Shown one piece after another: positions 16,935 to 24,510 of a stretch of DNA of 64,000 nucleotides. The notes below the pieces were generated by a model. The model saw only the letters and a program-made list of their open reading frames with translations, was not told the DNA's origin and searched no databases. The DNA lies in assembly GCF_001995215.1 (NCBI RefSeq), contig NZ_MUXN01000024.1, forward strand, positions 432,752 through 496,751. The letters are read 5' to 3'. How positions within the stretch are numbered: the stretch's first letter is position 1; each line of letters starts with the position of its first letter. This DNA is from Amycolatopsis azurea DSM 43854 (GTDB taxonomy: Bacteria; Actinomycetota; Actinomycetes; Mycobacteriales; Pseudonocardiaceae). A program made the translations under genes and the position numbers.

Positions 16935-16997
16935 ATGACCTTTTCGAAGATGCGACGGTTTCCGGCACCCGCCCCCAGTGCCCCAGAACTGAAGTGA
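16935..16997 (+). CDS. 20-residue ORF MTFSKMRRFPAPAPSAPELK upstream of the OvoA-like gene
   Basis: The ATG follows AAAGGAGAGGAA, one of the strongest ribosome binding sites in the window. The stop (16995-16997) lies 6 bases before the OvoA-like start, so translation is almost certainly coupled. The peptide is basic at the front and Pro/Ala-rich at the end, with no Cys, His or Trp. It could be a translational leader, or a ribosomal peptide scaffold for the ATP-grasp ligase across the promoter. Nothing in its sequence decides between these. Confidence 0.5.
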   Translation: MTFSKMRRFPAPAPSAPELK

Positions 16998-17003
16998 GGT
17001 CAC

Positions 17004-19274
17004 ATGACGTCGACGGTCACCATGGAACCTTGGGAGAGAAACGCGGTAAAGCACGCCGACGAACGGCTGAACGGAGCCCGCGATCCTCAGTGGTGGTACA
17101 CCGGGGTCCGCCCCGAACCCGGCCGCTGCCCCGGGGTTGCCGAATCCGGGGAGATCCGGTCCTTGCCGTTGCCCGACCTCTCCGTCTGCAGCCGCGAAGA
17201 GGTGCTGGACTACTTCGACAACGCGTGGACACTGCACGAGGTGCTGTTCGCCGGGCTGAAAGGCGCGGAGGCGTTCTACCGTCCGCCGGACCACAACCTG
17301 CGGCACCCGATGGTCTTCTACTACGGCCACACGACCGCGCTTTACGTCAACAAGCTCCGGGTCTCCGGGCTGCTGGACGCGCCGATCGACGCCTACCTCG
17401 AACACGTCCTGGAAATGGGCGTCGACGAGAACTCGTGGGACGACATGTCGAAGAACGACATGGTCTGGCCGTCGGTTTCGGAGGTGAAGGACTACCGCGC
17501 CGAGGTGTACCGGACGGTCGTCGGCATCATCGAGACCACGCCGTTCGCCCCGGACCTCGGGCGCCCGGTCACGATGGACGACCAGGCCTGGGCACTCCTG
17601 CTGGCCATCGAGCACGACCGTATCCACTTGGAGACCAGTTCGGTGCTGATCCGCGAGATGCGGTCGAACCTGGTCGAACGGCCGGCCGCGTGGCCCGCTC
17701 CGTCGCCGCTGCGCCGCACCACCGAGACCGGTAAGCCCGAACCCGGTTCCGTGCCCGCCAACGGCACCGTCACCGTGCCTGGGCGCACGGCGCGGCTGGG
17801 CAAGCCGCTGTCCTTCCCGTCCTATGGCTGGGACAGCGCGTACGGCTCACGCCGCCGGGAACTGCCGGACTTCGAAGCGGCCCGATGTCTGGTGAGCAAC
17901 GGCGAATTCCATGCCTTCGTCGCCGACGGCGGCTACCGGCGGCCGGAGCTGTGGTCGGCGGAAGGCGAGGCCTGGCGCCGCTTCCGCAACACCAAATGGC
18001 CGCGGTTCTGGGTGCCGACCGGACCGACCGGGCTCCACGCGTTCCGGCTCCGCACGCTGTTCGACGAGATCGACATGCCGTGGGACTGGCCGGTGGTGGT
18101 GAACTTCCACGAGGCCAAGGCCTTCGCCGCCTGGCGGTCCGAAAAGGAGGGGCGGGACTACCGGCTGCCGACCGAAGCGGAGTACTTCCTGCTGCGCGAT
18201 CTTCCGGAACGTCCGGGTGTCGCGGACGACGTCGTCATGCGGCTCGACGGCGCGCAACTGCGCGAGGAAGGCATCAACCTCGGCCTCGCCTGGGGTTCTG
18301 AGGGCCCTGTCGACCACTCGCCGACGACGTCGCAGGGTCTGCACGACGCCGGCGGCAACCTCTGGGCGTGGAGCGAAGACACCTTCAACCCGCTCGAAGG
18401 CTTCACCCCGCATCCTTACTACGAGGATTTCTCGGTGCCGAGTTTCGGCGGCCAGCATGCGCTGATCCTCGGGGGCGCCTACATCAGCAGCGGCGAACTG
18501 GGCAGTATCTGGGCGCGGCACTTCTACCGGCCGCACTTCCTGCAGCAGGCGGGAATCCGGCTGGTCGTCGCGCCGGAGTCCACTGTGGACGGAGCCGCTC
18601 GCGCGGAGCTCGACCGGGCGCTGCTCGGCCAGTACGGCACGGCAGAGCAGGCCTTCGGCGGAACCGGACATCCACTGGCCGCGACCGCGGGGCATCCGGA
18701 CCGGCTGGCCAGGAGGTTCGTCGAGGCCGCCGACGAGGCCGGGATCGAGCTGCGCCGGGTCGCCGACCTCGCCACCGCGACGGGCGGACTGGCGTTCTCG
18801 CTGGCCGGGCGGCCGATCGAGGTCGTCGGCCTGGACGACCGGCCGATGTTCGTCGCGGCGGCCGACCGGCTGGCCGAAGGCTGGGACGTCGGTTACCAGG
18901 TGCCGGGACGCGGGGAACTGCACGCGCGGCGACCGTCGATCGCGCCGGGCGGCAGCGTGTCCTTCACTCTCGCCGAGTCCGGCAGGCCACCCGCCGCGCT
19001 GGGCACCTTCGACGGCGTCGTCGTGGCGGACGCCTTCGACCGGCTCGGCGGCGTGGCGGGGCATCTGCGCCCGCTCGTCGGCTCGGAGAACTTCCTGCGT
19101 GCCGGAGGATTGCTGCTCGTGGCGCTCCCCCGGGCGTCGGCGGCCGAGCTCGCGAACGTCCTCGGCGAGGCGTTCGAGCAGCTGTCGGAAAGCACGGAAC
19201 CGAGCTTGACCGGGGTCGACGGCCGCCGGTACGAGATCACGGACCTGGAGGTCTCCATCTGGCGCAAACGCTGA
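17004..19274 (+). CDS. OvoA-type sulfoxide synthase with degenerate methyltransferase tail
   Basis: This 756-residue protein aligns throughout with OvoA (5-histidylcysteine sulfoxide synthase). The DinB-like N-domain holds HPMVFYYGHT (H109) and the HX3HXE iron motif EHDRIHLE (H204, H208). The FGE/sulfatase-modifying fold (about 280-520) has YRLPTEAEY, DAGGNLWAW, and EGFTPHPYYEDFSVPSFGGQH...GGAYISSGE, which follow the OvoA rather than EgtB pattern. The C-terminal 220 residues are methyltransferase-like, but motif I reads VADLATATGGLAF instead of DxGxAxG. The GLYD tyrosine of related folds is GLHD here (H447). Predicted reaction: oxidative C-S bond formation between a histidine-type imidazole and cysteine. 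N-methylation is doubtful. No PLP lyase lies nearby. Confidence 0.85.
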   Translation: MTSTVTMEPWERNAVKHADERLNGARDPQWWYTGVRPEPGRCPGVAESGEIRSLPLPDLSVCSREEVLDYFDNAWTLHEVLFAGLKGAEAFYRPPDHNLRHPMVFYYGHTTALYVNKLRVSGLLDAPIDAYLEHVLEMGVDENSWDDMSKNDMVWPSVSEVKDYRAEVYRTVVGIIETTPFAPDLGRPVTMDDQAWALLLAIEHDRIHLETSSVLIREMRSNLVERPAAWPAPSPLRRTTETGKPEPGSVPANGTVTVPGRTARLGKPLSFPSYGWDSAYGSRRRELPDFEAARCLVSNGEFHAFVADGGYRRPELWSAEGEAWRRFRNTKWPRFWVPTGPTGLHAFRLRTLFDEIDMPWDWPVVVNFHEAKAFAAWRSEKEGRDYRLPTEAEYFLLRDLPERPGVADDVVMRLDGAQLREEGINLGLAWGSEGPVDHSPTTSQGLHDAGGNLWAWSEDTFNPLEGFTPHPYYEDFSVPSFGGQHALILGGAYISSGELGSIWARHFYRPHFLQQAGIRLVVAPESTVDGAARAELDRALLGQYGTAEQAFGGTGHPLAATAGHPDRLARRFVEAADEAGIELRRVADLATATGGLAFSLAGRPIEVVGLDDRPMFVAAADRLAEGWDVGYQVPGRGELHARRPSIAPGGSVSFTLAESGRPPAALGTFDGVVVADAFDRLGGVAGHLRPLVGSENFLRAGGLLLVALPRASAAELANVLGEAFEQLSESTEPSLTGVDGRRYEITDLEVSIWRKR

Positions 19275-19311
19275 CCCCACGTGGCCAGCGCACCGAAGGC
19301 GACGTTCACCA

Positions 19312-19366
19312 GTCCGTGAAGGCCTCCTTGAGGGACCCTGGGTCCCTCAAGGAGGCCTTCACGGAC
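19312..19366. repeat. 55-bp palindrome, family A copy 2
   Basis: A perfect palindrome with 27-base arms around one centre base. It lies between the OvoA-like stop and the end of the opposing SDR gene, a terminator position. It differs from the copy at 4028-4082 by one base. Confidence 0.9.
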
Positions 19367-19369
19367 AGC

Positions 19370-20209
19370 TCAGAGGGCGGTGGAGCGGCTCAAGGACTCC
19401 CAAGCGGCCAGCTCCGCCGCCCTTGCTTCGTGCGAACCCCGGATTCCGTCGACGGCGTCGTCCCCGAGGGCGAGCCGCAGCGGCGGGTTGTCGCTGTCGA
19501 GCGCCTTCAGGATCGCGGCCGCCGCCTTCGCCGGATCGCCGGGCTGGGAACCGTCCATCCCCTCGACGAAATCCCGGATGGCACCCGTGGATTCCCGGTA
19601 GGCGTCGATCACCCGCGAGCGCTGCAACCGGCTGCCGCCGAACTCGGTCCGGAAAGCGCCGGGCTCCACGATCAGCACCTTCACACCGAAAGGCGCGACC
19701 TCGGCGGCGAGGGCTTCCGACATCGCTTCCAAGGCGAACTTCGCCGAGCAGTAGGCCCCGAATCCGGGCGGGCTCTGCTGTCCACCCATCGAACTCATCT
19801 GCACGATCGCCCCGCTGCCCTGCTCTCGAAGGTGCGGCAGGACGGCCTTCGTCACCTCGACGGCACCGAAGAACATCACGTCCATCAGCGACCGCAGGTC
19901 GGACATGCTCAGTTCCTCGACCGCGCCGACCGAGCCGTGACCGGCGTTGTTGACCACGACGTCGATCCGGCCGAACTCGGCGAGAGTGGCCTGGACGGCG
20001 GCCTCGACCTGAGCGGGGTCGGTGACGTCGAGCGCCGCGGTGCGCACCCGGCCCTGTCCGAGTTCCTCCAATTCGGAGAGGGTTTCCGGACGGCGAGCCG
20101 TGGCCATCACGCGATCACCGGCGTCGAGCGCGGCCAGGACGAGGTGCCTGCCGAACCCGGACGAGCAGCCGGTGATCAGCCAGACGCGGCCCTCGGTTTC
20201 CTTCGTCAT
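19370..20209 (-). CDS. Short-chain dehydrogenase/reductase
   Basis: This 279-residue classical SDR has the nucleotide motif TGCSSGFG (about residues 14-21), NNAGHGSVG, and the catalytic Ser...Tyr-X3-Lys (MSSMGG...YCSAKFALEA). ATG 20209 is chosen because AGGAAACAGGA lies in front; a start 10 codons upstream is possible. The LysR gene starts 96 bases away in the opposite direction and probably controls it. The substrate is unknown. Confidence 0.9.
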   Translation of the reverse strand: MTKETEGRVWLITGCSSGFGRHLVLAALDAGDRVMATARRPETLSELEELGQGRVRTAALDVTDPAQVEAAVQATLAEFGRIDVVVNNAGHGSVGAVEELSMSDLRSLMDVMFFGAVEVTKAVLPHLREQGSGAIVQMSSMGGQQSPPGFGAYCSAKFALEAMSEALAAEVAPFGVKVLIVEPGAFRTEFGGSRLQRSRVIDAYRESTGAIRDFVEGMDGSQPGDPAKAAAAILKALDSDNPPLRLALGDDAVDGIRGSHEARAAELAAWESLSRSTAL

Positions 20210-20305
20210 TCCTGTTTCCTCCAGTGAAGTTCCTGCCACCCATCCTGTGGAGATCGCGCTTTGCCCGCCAACACCGGCTTCCTGGTGCGGCTACAGTCAG
20301 AGCCT

Positions 20306-21208
20306 GTGACCCCTGAGCTACGGCAGCTGCGCTACTTCGTCGCCGTCGCCGAGGACGCGAGCTTCACCAAGGCCGCGCGCCGCCTGCACATCGCCCAGCA
20401 GTCGCTCTCCCAGCAGATCACCGTCCTGGAACGGGTTCTCGGCGCGCGCCTGCTGCGGCGCGACAGCCGCGGGACGCGGCTCACCGAGATCGGTGCGCTG
20501 TTCCTGCCGGAGGCCCGCGCCGTCCTGGCGCGCAACGACGAGGCGCTTTCGGCACTGGACCGGGCGGTGCGCGGCGAGATCGGCACCCTCCACCTCGGTT
20601 TCCTCACCACCACGGCCAACTACTTGCTCCCGCCGGTGGTGCGCGCGGTCCGCGACCGTCTGCCCGACCTCACCCTGACCACCGACGACACCCAGATCGC
20701 GCCGCTCGTCGCCGGGCTCACCGACGGGCGCTACGACCTGATCTTCACGCGGCCTCCGCTGGTCGACGGCTTCGAGACCCGCACGCTGATCACCGAGGAG
20801 GTCTGCGCCGTCGTGCCGGAGGGACACCGGCTCGCCACCGAGGCCGGTGTGAAGCTGGCGGACCTGGCCGACGAGCCATGGGTGCTCACGCCGCGCAGTT
20901 CGTGGGAGCCCTGGCATCGGCACTACGACGACGAATTCGAGGCGGCCGGGTTCACCCCGCGCGTCGTCCAGCGGGCGGCGACCGTGCAGGGTCTGCTCGG
21001 CCTGGTCGCCGCCGGCATCGGCGTCACGAGATTGGCGCGGTCTTCGCACAGCCTGCGGCGAAGCGGTGTGGTGTTCGTGCCCCTGGTGGGCGAAACCGCC
21101 CGGACCGTGGTCGCCTGGGTGCCGGGGAACGACAAGCCCGCGTTGCCCGGCGTTCTCGACATCGTGTCGGAGCTGGCGGCCGGAACCGACCTGACGGAAG
21201 CGGGCTGA
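20306..21208 (+). CDS. LysR-type transcription regulator
   Basis: This 300-residue protein has the LysR helix-turn-helix at residues 4-62 (LRQLRYFVAVAEDASFTKAARRLHIAQQSLSQQI) and a periplasmic-binding-like effector domain. The GTG at 20306 begins MTPELRQLRYF, the usual LysR N-terminus. It is divergent from the SDR gene, the standard arrangement for an activator and its target. Confidence 0.93.
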   Translation: MTPELRQLRYFVAVAEDASFTKAARRLHIAQQSLSQQITVLERVLGARLLRRDSRGTRLTEIGALFLPEARAVLARNDEALSALDRAVRGEIGTLHLGFLTTTANYLLPPVVRAVRDRLPDLTLTTDDTQIAPLVAGLTDGRYDLIFTRPPLVDGFETRTLITEEVCAVVPEGHRLATEAGVKLADLADEPWVLTPRSSWEPWHRHYDDEFEAAGFTPRVVQRAATVQGLLGLVAAGIGVTRLARSSHSLRRSGVVFVPLVGETARTVVAWVPGNDKPALPGVLDIVSELAAGTDLTEAG

Positions 21209-21278
21209 CCTGGCATCGCCACCGTCACACCACCATGATCACCCGGTCGGGCACCGGCTTCCGTAGAATCCGGTGACG

Positions 21279-22352
21279 ATGCGACGTTTCCGGTGGTGGT
21301 GGGGTGCTCTCGCGCTCACGTTCGTGGTGGTTCTCGTCGGGTTCATTGCCTTTACCGGGTCGGAAAGCCGCCCAGGGCAGCCGTCCCCGCGCCAAGGCCC
21401 GCCGGGAACGGGGCCGCTGACGGTCGTCTCCATCGGCGACAGCACGGTTTCCGGTGAGGGCGCGGGCAACTACACGCCCACGACCAACGGGCAGGGCGGC
21501 AACTGGTGTCACCGCTCCCCCAACGCCTTCGTCGAGCAGATCAAGATCCCGGACGTCACCGCGCGGGTGAATCTCGCGTGTTCGGGTGCGCCGTCGGAAC
21601 AGATCGCTCTCGGCGAGGCGAAACAGTGGACCGAGCCGTCGCAGGCTCAGCAGCTGGCGAACCTGATCAAGGACCACCGGGTCGCCGCGGTGGTGATCGC
21701 GGTCGGCGCGAACGACGAGCCGAAGTTCTCCGCTCAGGTCAGCGAGTGCTTCAAGGCGTGGTTCTCGCCGCAGAACCCGCCGTGCAGCGAGGAGCTCCGC
21801 AAGACCTGGAAGTCCAAAGTGGACGCCATGGTGCCGAAGGTGACCAACGCGGTCGCCGACGTCAAGAAGGTGCTGGCACAGGCCGGTTATGTCCCGGCGG
21901 ACTACCAGCTCGTGCTGATGTCGTACGCCTCGCCCGTAGGGCCCCAGATCCCGGAGACGCTGCGCAGCCTCAACGGCTGCCCGTTCCGCACGGAGGATCT
22001 GACGTGGATGCGCCGCGACGGCGTCTCCGTCCTGTCGGACGGGCTCAAGCAGGCGTCGAGGGCGACCAGCGCGCGGTTCCTCGACCTCTCGCGGGCGGGA
22101 GCGGGCCGCGAGGCGTGCAGCAGCGACCCGGCGAACGAGTGGTTCAGCAGGCTGACGCTGCAGCTGAGCGACCTCGGCCAGGTGGACCGCGCGAGCCACG
22201 CGTTGCAGGAATCGTTCCACCCCAACGCGAACGGCCACGCGCAGATCGCGAACTGCCTCAACGAATTCCTCGCCGCCCGCGGCGGCAACGCCTCGTGCCT
22301 CTCCGGGGCCGACGGCAAACTGCACGCCGCACCCGAGGTCGTCGCGCGCTAG
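21279..22352 (+). CDS. SGNH/GDSL-family hydrolase, membrane-anchored or secreted
   Basis: The 357-residue protein has an N-terminal membrane segment (GALALTFVVVLVGFIAF), then the SGNH blocks: GDST (block I, nucleophile Ser), the Gly/Ala-containing SGAPSEQ (II), GANDE (III, Asn), and the Asp-X-X-His equivalent ESFHPNANGH (V). Several Cys pairs suggest an extracellular fold. Family members are esterases, lipases or acetyl-esterases. GTG at 21273 is an alternative start. It overlaps the opposing toxin gene by 4 bases. Confidence 0.85.
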   Translation: MRRFRWWWGALALTFVVVLVGFIAFTGSESRPGQPSPRQGPPGTGPLTVVSIGDSTVSGEGAGNYTPTTNGQGGNWCHRSPNAFVEQIKIPDVTARVNLACSGAPSEQIALGEAKQWTEPSQAQQLANLIKDHRVAAVVIAVGANDEPKFSAQVSECFKAWFSPQNPPCSEELRKTWKSKVDAMVPKVTNAVADVKKVLAQAGYVPADYQLVLMSYASPVGPQIPETLRSLNGCPFRTEDLTWMRRDGVSVLSDGLKQASRATSARFLDLSRAGAGREACSSDPANEWFSRLTLQLSDLGQVDRASHALQESFHPNANGHAQIANCLNEFLAARGGNASCLSGADGKLHAAPEVVAR

Positions 22353-22648
22353 AGATCCAGGGCGGCGCGCAAGGCGATGTCGATGCGCTCCTGGACCTCT
22401 TGGTCGATCTCCGCGATCTTCTCGTCGAACCACGGCCGGTACAGGCGCGTGAGGTTCAGCGTGGAGACCCAGTACCGCGCGTCGACGGCGACACCGAGGA
22501 TGTCCTGTGGATCACGGTCCAGCAGTTCGGTGCCGAGCAGCCACGGCCGCTCGGACTCGTTCACCCCGTCCGAGGACAGCAGGACGACGGTGCGCTGCCG
22601 TGCCGGTTCGGTCGGGGGGTGGTACGTCCAGACTTCACCCCTGTGCAC
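22349..22648 (-). CDS. MazF/PemK-like toxin
   Basis: This 99-residue protein begins MHRGEVWTYHPP and continues RQRTVVLLSSDGV, the MazF/PemK layout (RGEVW near the start, then a strand ending in a Ser). The middle is divergent. MazF-type toxins are sequence-specific endoribonucleases. The GTG start at 22648 lies inside the last codons of the antitoxin gene (14-base overlap), a normal arrangement for such pairs. Confidence 0.7.
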   Translation of the reverse strand: MHRGEVWTYHPPTEPARQRTVVLLSSDGVNESERPWLLGTELLDRDPQDILGVAVDARYWVSTLNLTRLYRPWFDEKIAEIDQEVQERIDIALRAALDL

Positions 22649-22862
22649 GCAGATCCTTCTCCGCGGCGGTCAGCTCGGCCTCGTCCGATTCGGCGGACGG
22701 TGCGGCCGGAGCGCGCTGCGGCGTGTATCCGGTGCGGACGGCTTCCCTGCGGGCCGCTTTGGACAACCACGACGAGACCGAGATCCCGTGTGCCTTGGCG
22801 GCCCGCTCGGCGAACTCGAGCGCACCACTGTCGAGTGAGAGAGTGACCTTACGTGTTGCCAT
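22635..22862 (-). CDS. Ribbon-helix-helix antitoxin
   Basis: This 75-residue protein starts MATRKVTLSLDSGALEFAERAAKAHGISVSSWLSKAARREAV, a CopG/ribbon-helix-helix DNA-binding fold, followed by a charged C-terminal tail that would contact the toxin. AAAAGGT precedes the ATG, and TACGAT about 9 bases upstream of the start could be a -10. Such antitoxins repress their own operon with the toxin. Confidence 0.75.
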   Translation of the reverse strand: MATRKVTLSLDSGALEFAERAAKAHGISVSSWLSKAARREAVRTGYTPQRAPAAPSAESDEAELTAAEKDLRAQG

Positions 22863-22908
22863 ACCTTTTATCGTACCAGCGCCGCGCAAGCCCACCCGTT
22901 TTCCGGTT

Positions 22909-23361
22909 TCACAAGGTGGGCGAGCGCCCCTCGAACGGCGTCGACAGCACCACCGTGGTCCGGGTCGAGACCTTGGCGGACTCCCGGATGCGGCGGAGCA
23001 GGTCCTCCAGGCCGAGCGGCGAAGCCACCCGGACCAGGAGGATGTACGACTCGTCCCCGGCGACCGAGTAGCAGGACTCGATCTCCTTGATGTGCTCCAG
23101 ACGCTGCGGATAGTCGTCCGGCGCGGCGGGGTCGTTCGGGGTCAGCGAGATCAGCGCGGTGAGCGGGAGGCCGATCTGCTCGCCGTCGAGCCGCGCGGTG
23201 TACCCGAGGATCACCCCGCGTTGCTCCAGGCGCCGGACCCGCTGGTGGACCGCCGAAACCGAAAGCCCGACCCGTTCCGCCAGATCGGTGAAGCTGCGCC
23301 GTCCGTCCGCGGCCAGCTCCTGCACGATGGACTGGTCGAGCGGCTCCAGGGAACCGGTCAT
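22909..23361 (-). CDS. Lrp/AsnC-family transcription regulator
   Basis: This 150-residue protein has an N-terminal winged helix (about residues 5-55, DQSIVQELAADGRRSFTDLAERVGLSVSAVHQRVRRL) and the RAM ligand domain. Its start overlaps the stop of the M24 peptidase gene by 4 bases, so the peptidase and regulator share a transcript. It may tie peptidase expression to amino acid supply, as typical Lrp/AsnC members do. Confidence 0.92.
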   Translation of the reverse strand: MTGSLEPLDQSIVQELAADGRRSFTDLAERVGLSVSAVHQRVRRLEQRGVILGYTARLDGEQIGLPLTALISLTPNDPAAPDDYPQRLEHIKEIESCYSVAGDESYILLVRVASPLGLEDLLRRIRESAKVSTRTTVVLSTPFEGRSPTL

Positions 23362-24500
23362 GCGTCGAGCACGATCAGGTCGTGCGGACGCTGGTTGACC
23401 GACTCGACGCCGTCCTCCGTGACCACGACGATGTCCTCGATGCGGGCGCCCCAGCGGCCCGGCTGGTAGATGCCGGGCTCGACGCTGAAGGCCATGCCCG
23501 GCTCCAGCGGCAGCGCGTTGCCCTTGATGATGTACGGCTCTTCGTGCACGTCGAGGCCGATGCCGTGGCCGGTGCGGTGGATGAAGAACTCGCCGTAACC
23601 CGCCTCGGCGATGATGTCGCGCGCGGCGGCGTCGATCGACTCGGCGGTGGCACCGGGACGGACGGCCTCGACGGCGGCGCGCTGGGCGCGCTGCAGGACC
23701 GCGTACGTCTCGGCGACGTCGGCGTCACGAGGCTCGCCGACCGCGTAGGTGCGGGTGGAGTCGGAGTTGTAGCCCTCGGCGATCGGACCGCCGATGTCGA
23801 CCACGACGACGTCGCCGCGTTCGATGACGCGCTCGGAGACGTCGTGGTGCGGGCTGGCGCCGTTGGGGCCCGAGCCGACGATCACGAAGTCGGCGTGGGT
23901 GTGGCCCTCTTCGACGATCGCGGCGGTGATGTCCGCGCCGACCTCGGCCTCGGTGCGGCCGGGGCGCAGCCATTCGTGCACGCGGGCGTGCACGCGGTCG
24001 ATGGCCGCACCCGCGTCGCGCAGCGCCTGGATCTCGGCCGCGTCCTTGCGCATCCGCAGTTCACGCACGATCGGCCCGGCCAGCGTCTGCTCGGCGTCAC
24101 CGAGCGCGCCGCGGAAGGCGAGGACGTGCAGGGCCGGGGTGAAGTCGCTGACCGCGACCCGGCCGGGCTTGCCCAGCCTGTCGGCGACCAGTTCGTAGGC
24201 GTCGTCCCCGTCGACCCAGGTGACGATCTCGATGCCCAGTTCGTCCGCCGGGACGTCCGCGTAGCCGGGTGCCTCCAGCTTCGGCAGCACGAGCGCCGGG
24301 ACACCGTCGGCCGGGATCACCAGCGTGGTCAGCCGTTCGAAGGAACCCCCGGCCTGGCCGATGAGGTAGCGCAGGTCCGAGCCGGGTGCGATCAGCAGGG
24401 CGTCGGTGTCGGCGGCGGCCGCGGCGGCGCGGGCCCGGTCGAGGCGGGCGCGGAGGCTGGCGGCGTCGGGGGCTGGGTTGTGAAGGGAACGGCGCGACAT
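23358..24500 (-). CDS. M24-family Xaa-Pro peptidase
   Basis: The 380-residue protein has a creatinase-like N-domain and the pita-bread metal domain. Ligands are seen in DVVVVDIGGPIAEGYNSDSTRT (both Asp), HRTGHGIGLDVHEEP (His), and FSVEPGIY and ARIEDIVVV (both Glu). That set matches Xaa-Pro dipeptidases and aminopeptidases. It is cytoplasmic, with no signal peptide. It leads the AsnC gene in an overlapping pair. Confidence 0.93.
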   Translation of the reverse strand: MSRRSLHNPAPDAASLRARLDRARAAAAAADTDALLIAPGSDLRYLIGQAGGSFERLTTLVIPADGVPALVLPKLEAPGYADVPADELGIEIVTWVDGDDAYELVADRLGKPGRVAVSDFTPALHVLAFRGALGDAEQTLAGPIVRELRMRKDAAEIQALRDAGAAIDRVHARVHEWLRPGRTEAEVGADITAAIVEEGHTHADFVIVGSGPNGASPHHDVSERVIERGDVVVVDIGGPIAEGYNSDSTRTYAVGEPRDADVAETYAVLQRAQRAAVEAVRPGATAESIDAAARDIIAEAGYGEFFIHRTGHGIGLDVHEEPYIIKGNALPLEPGMAFSVEPGIYQPGRWGARIEDIVVVTEDGVESVNQRPHDLIVLDA

Positions 24501-24510
24501 GATGGCGAGC

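Noticed and set aside
15528..17627. A 699-codon extension of the ATP-grasp frame
   Set aside because: The extra N-terminal region runs antisense to the OvoA-like gene, and the TTG at 16805 has a proper ribosome binding site at the family's normal N-terminus.
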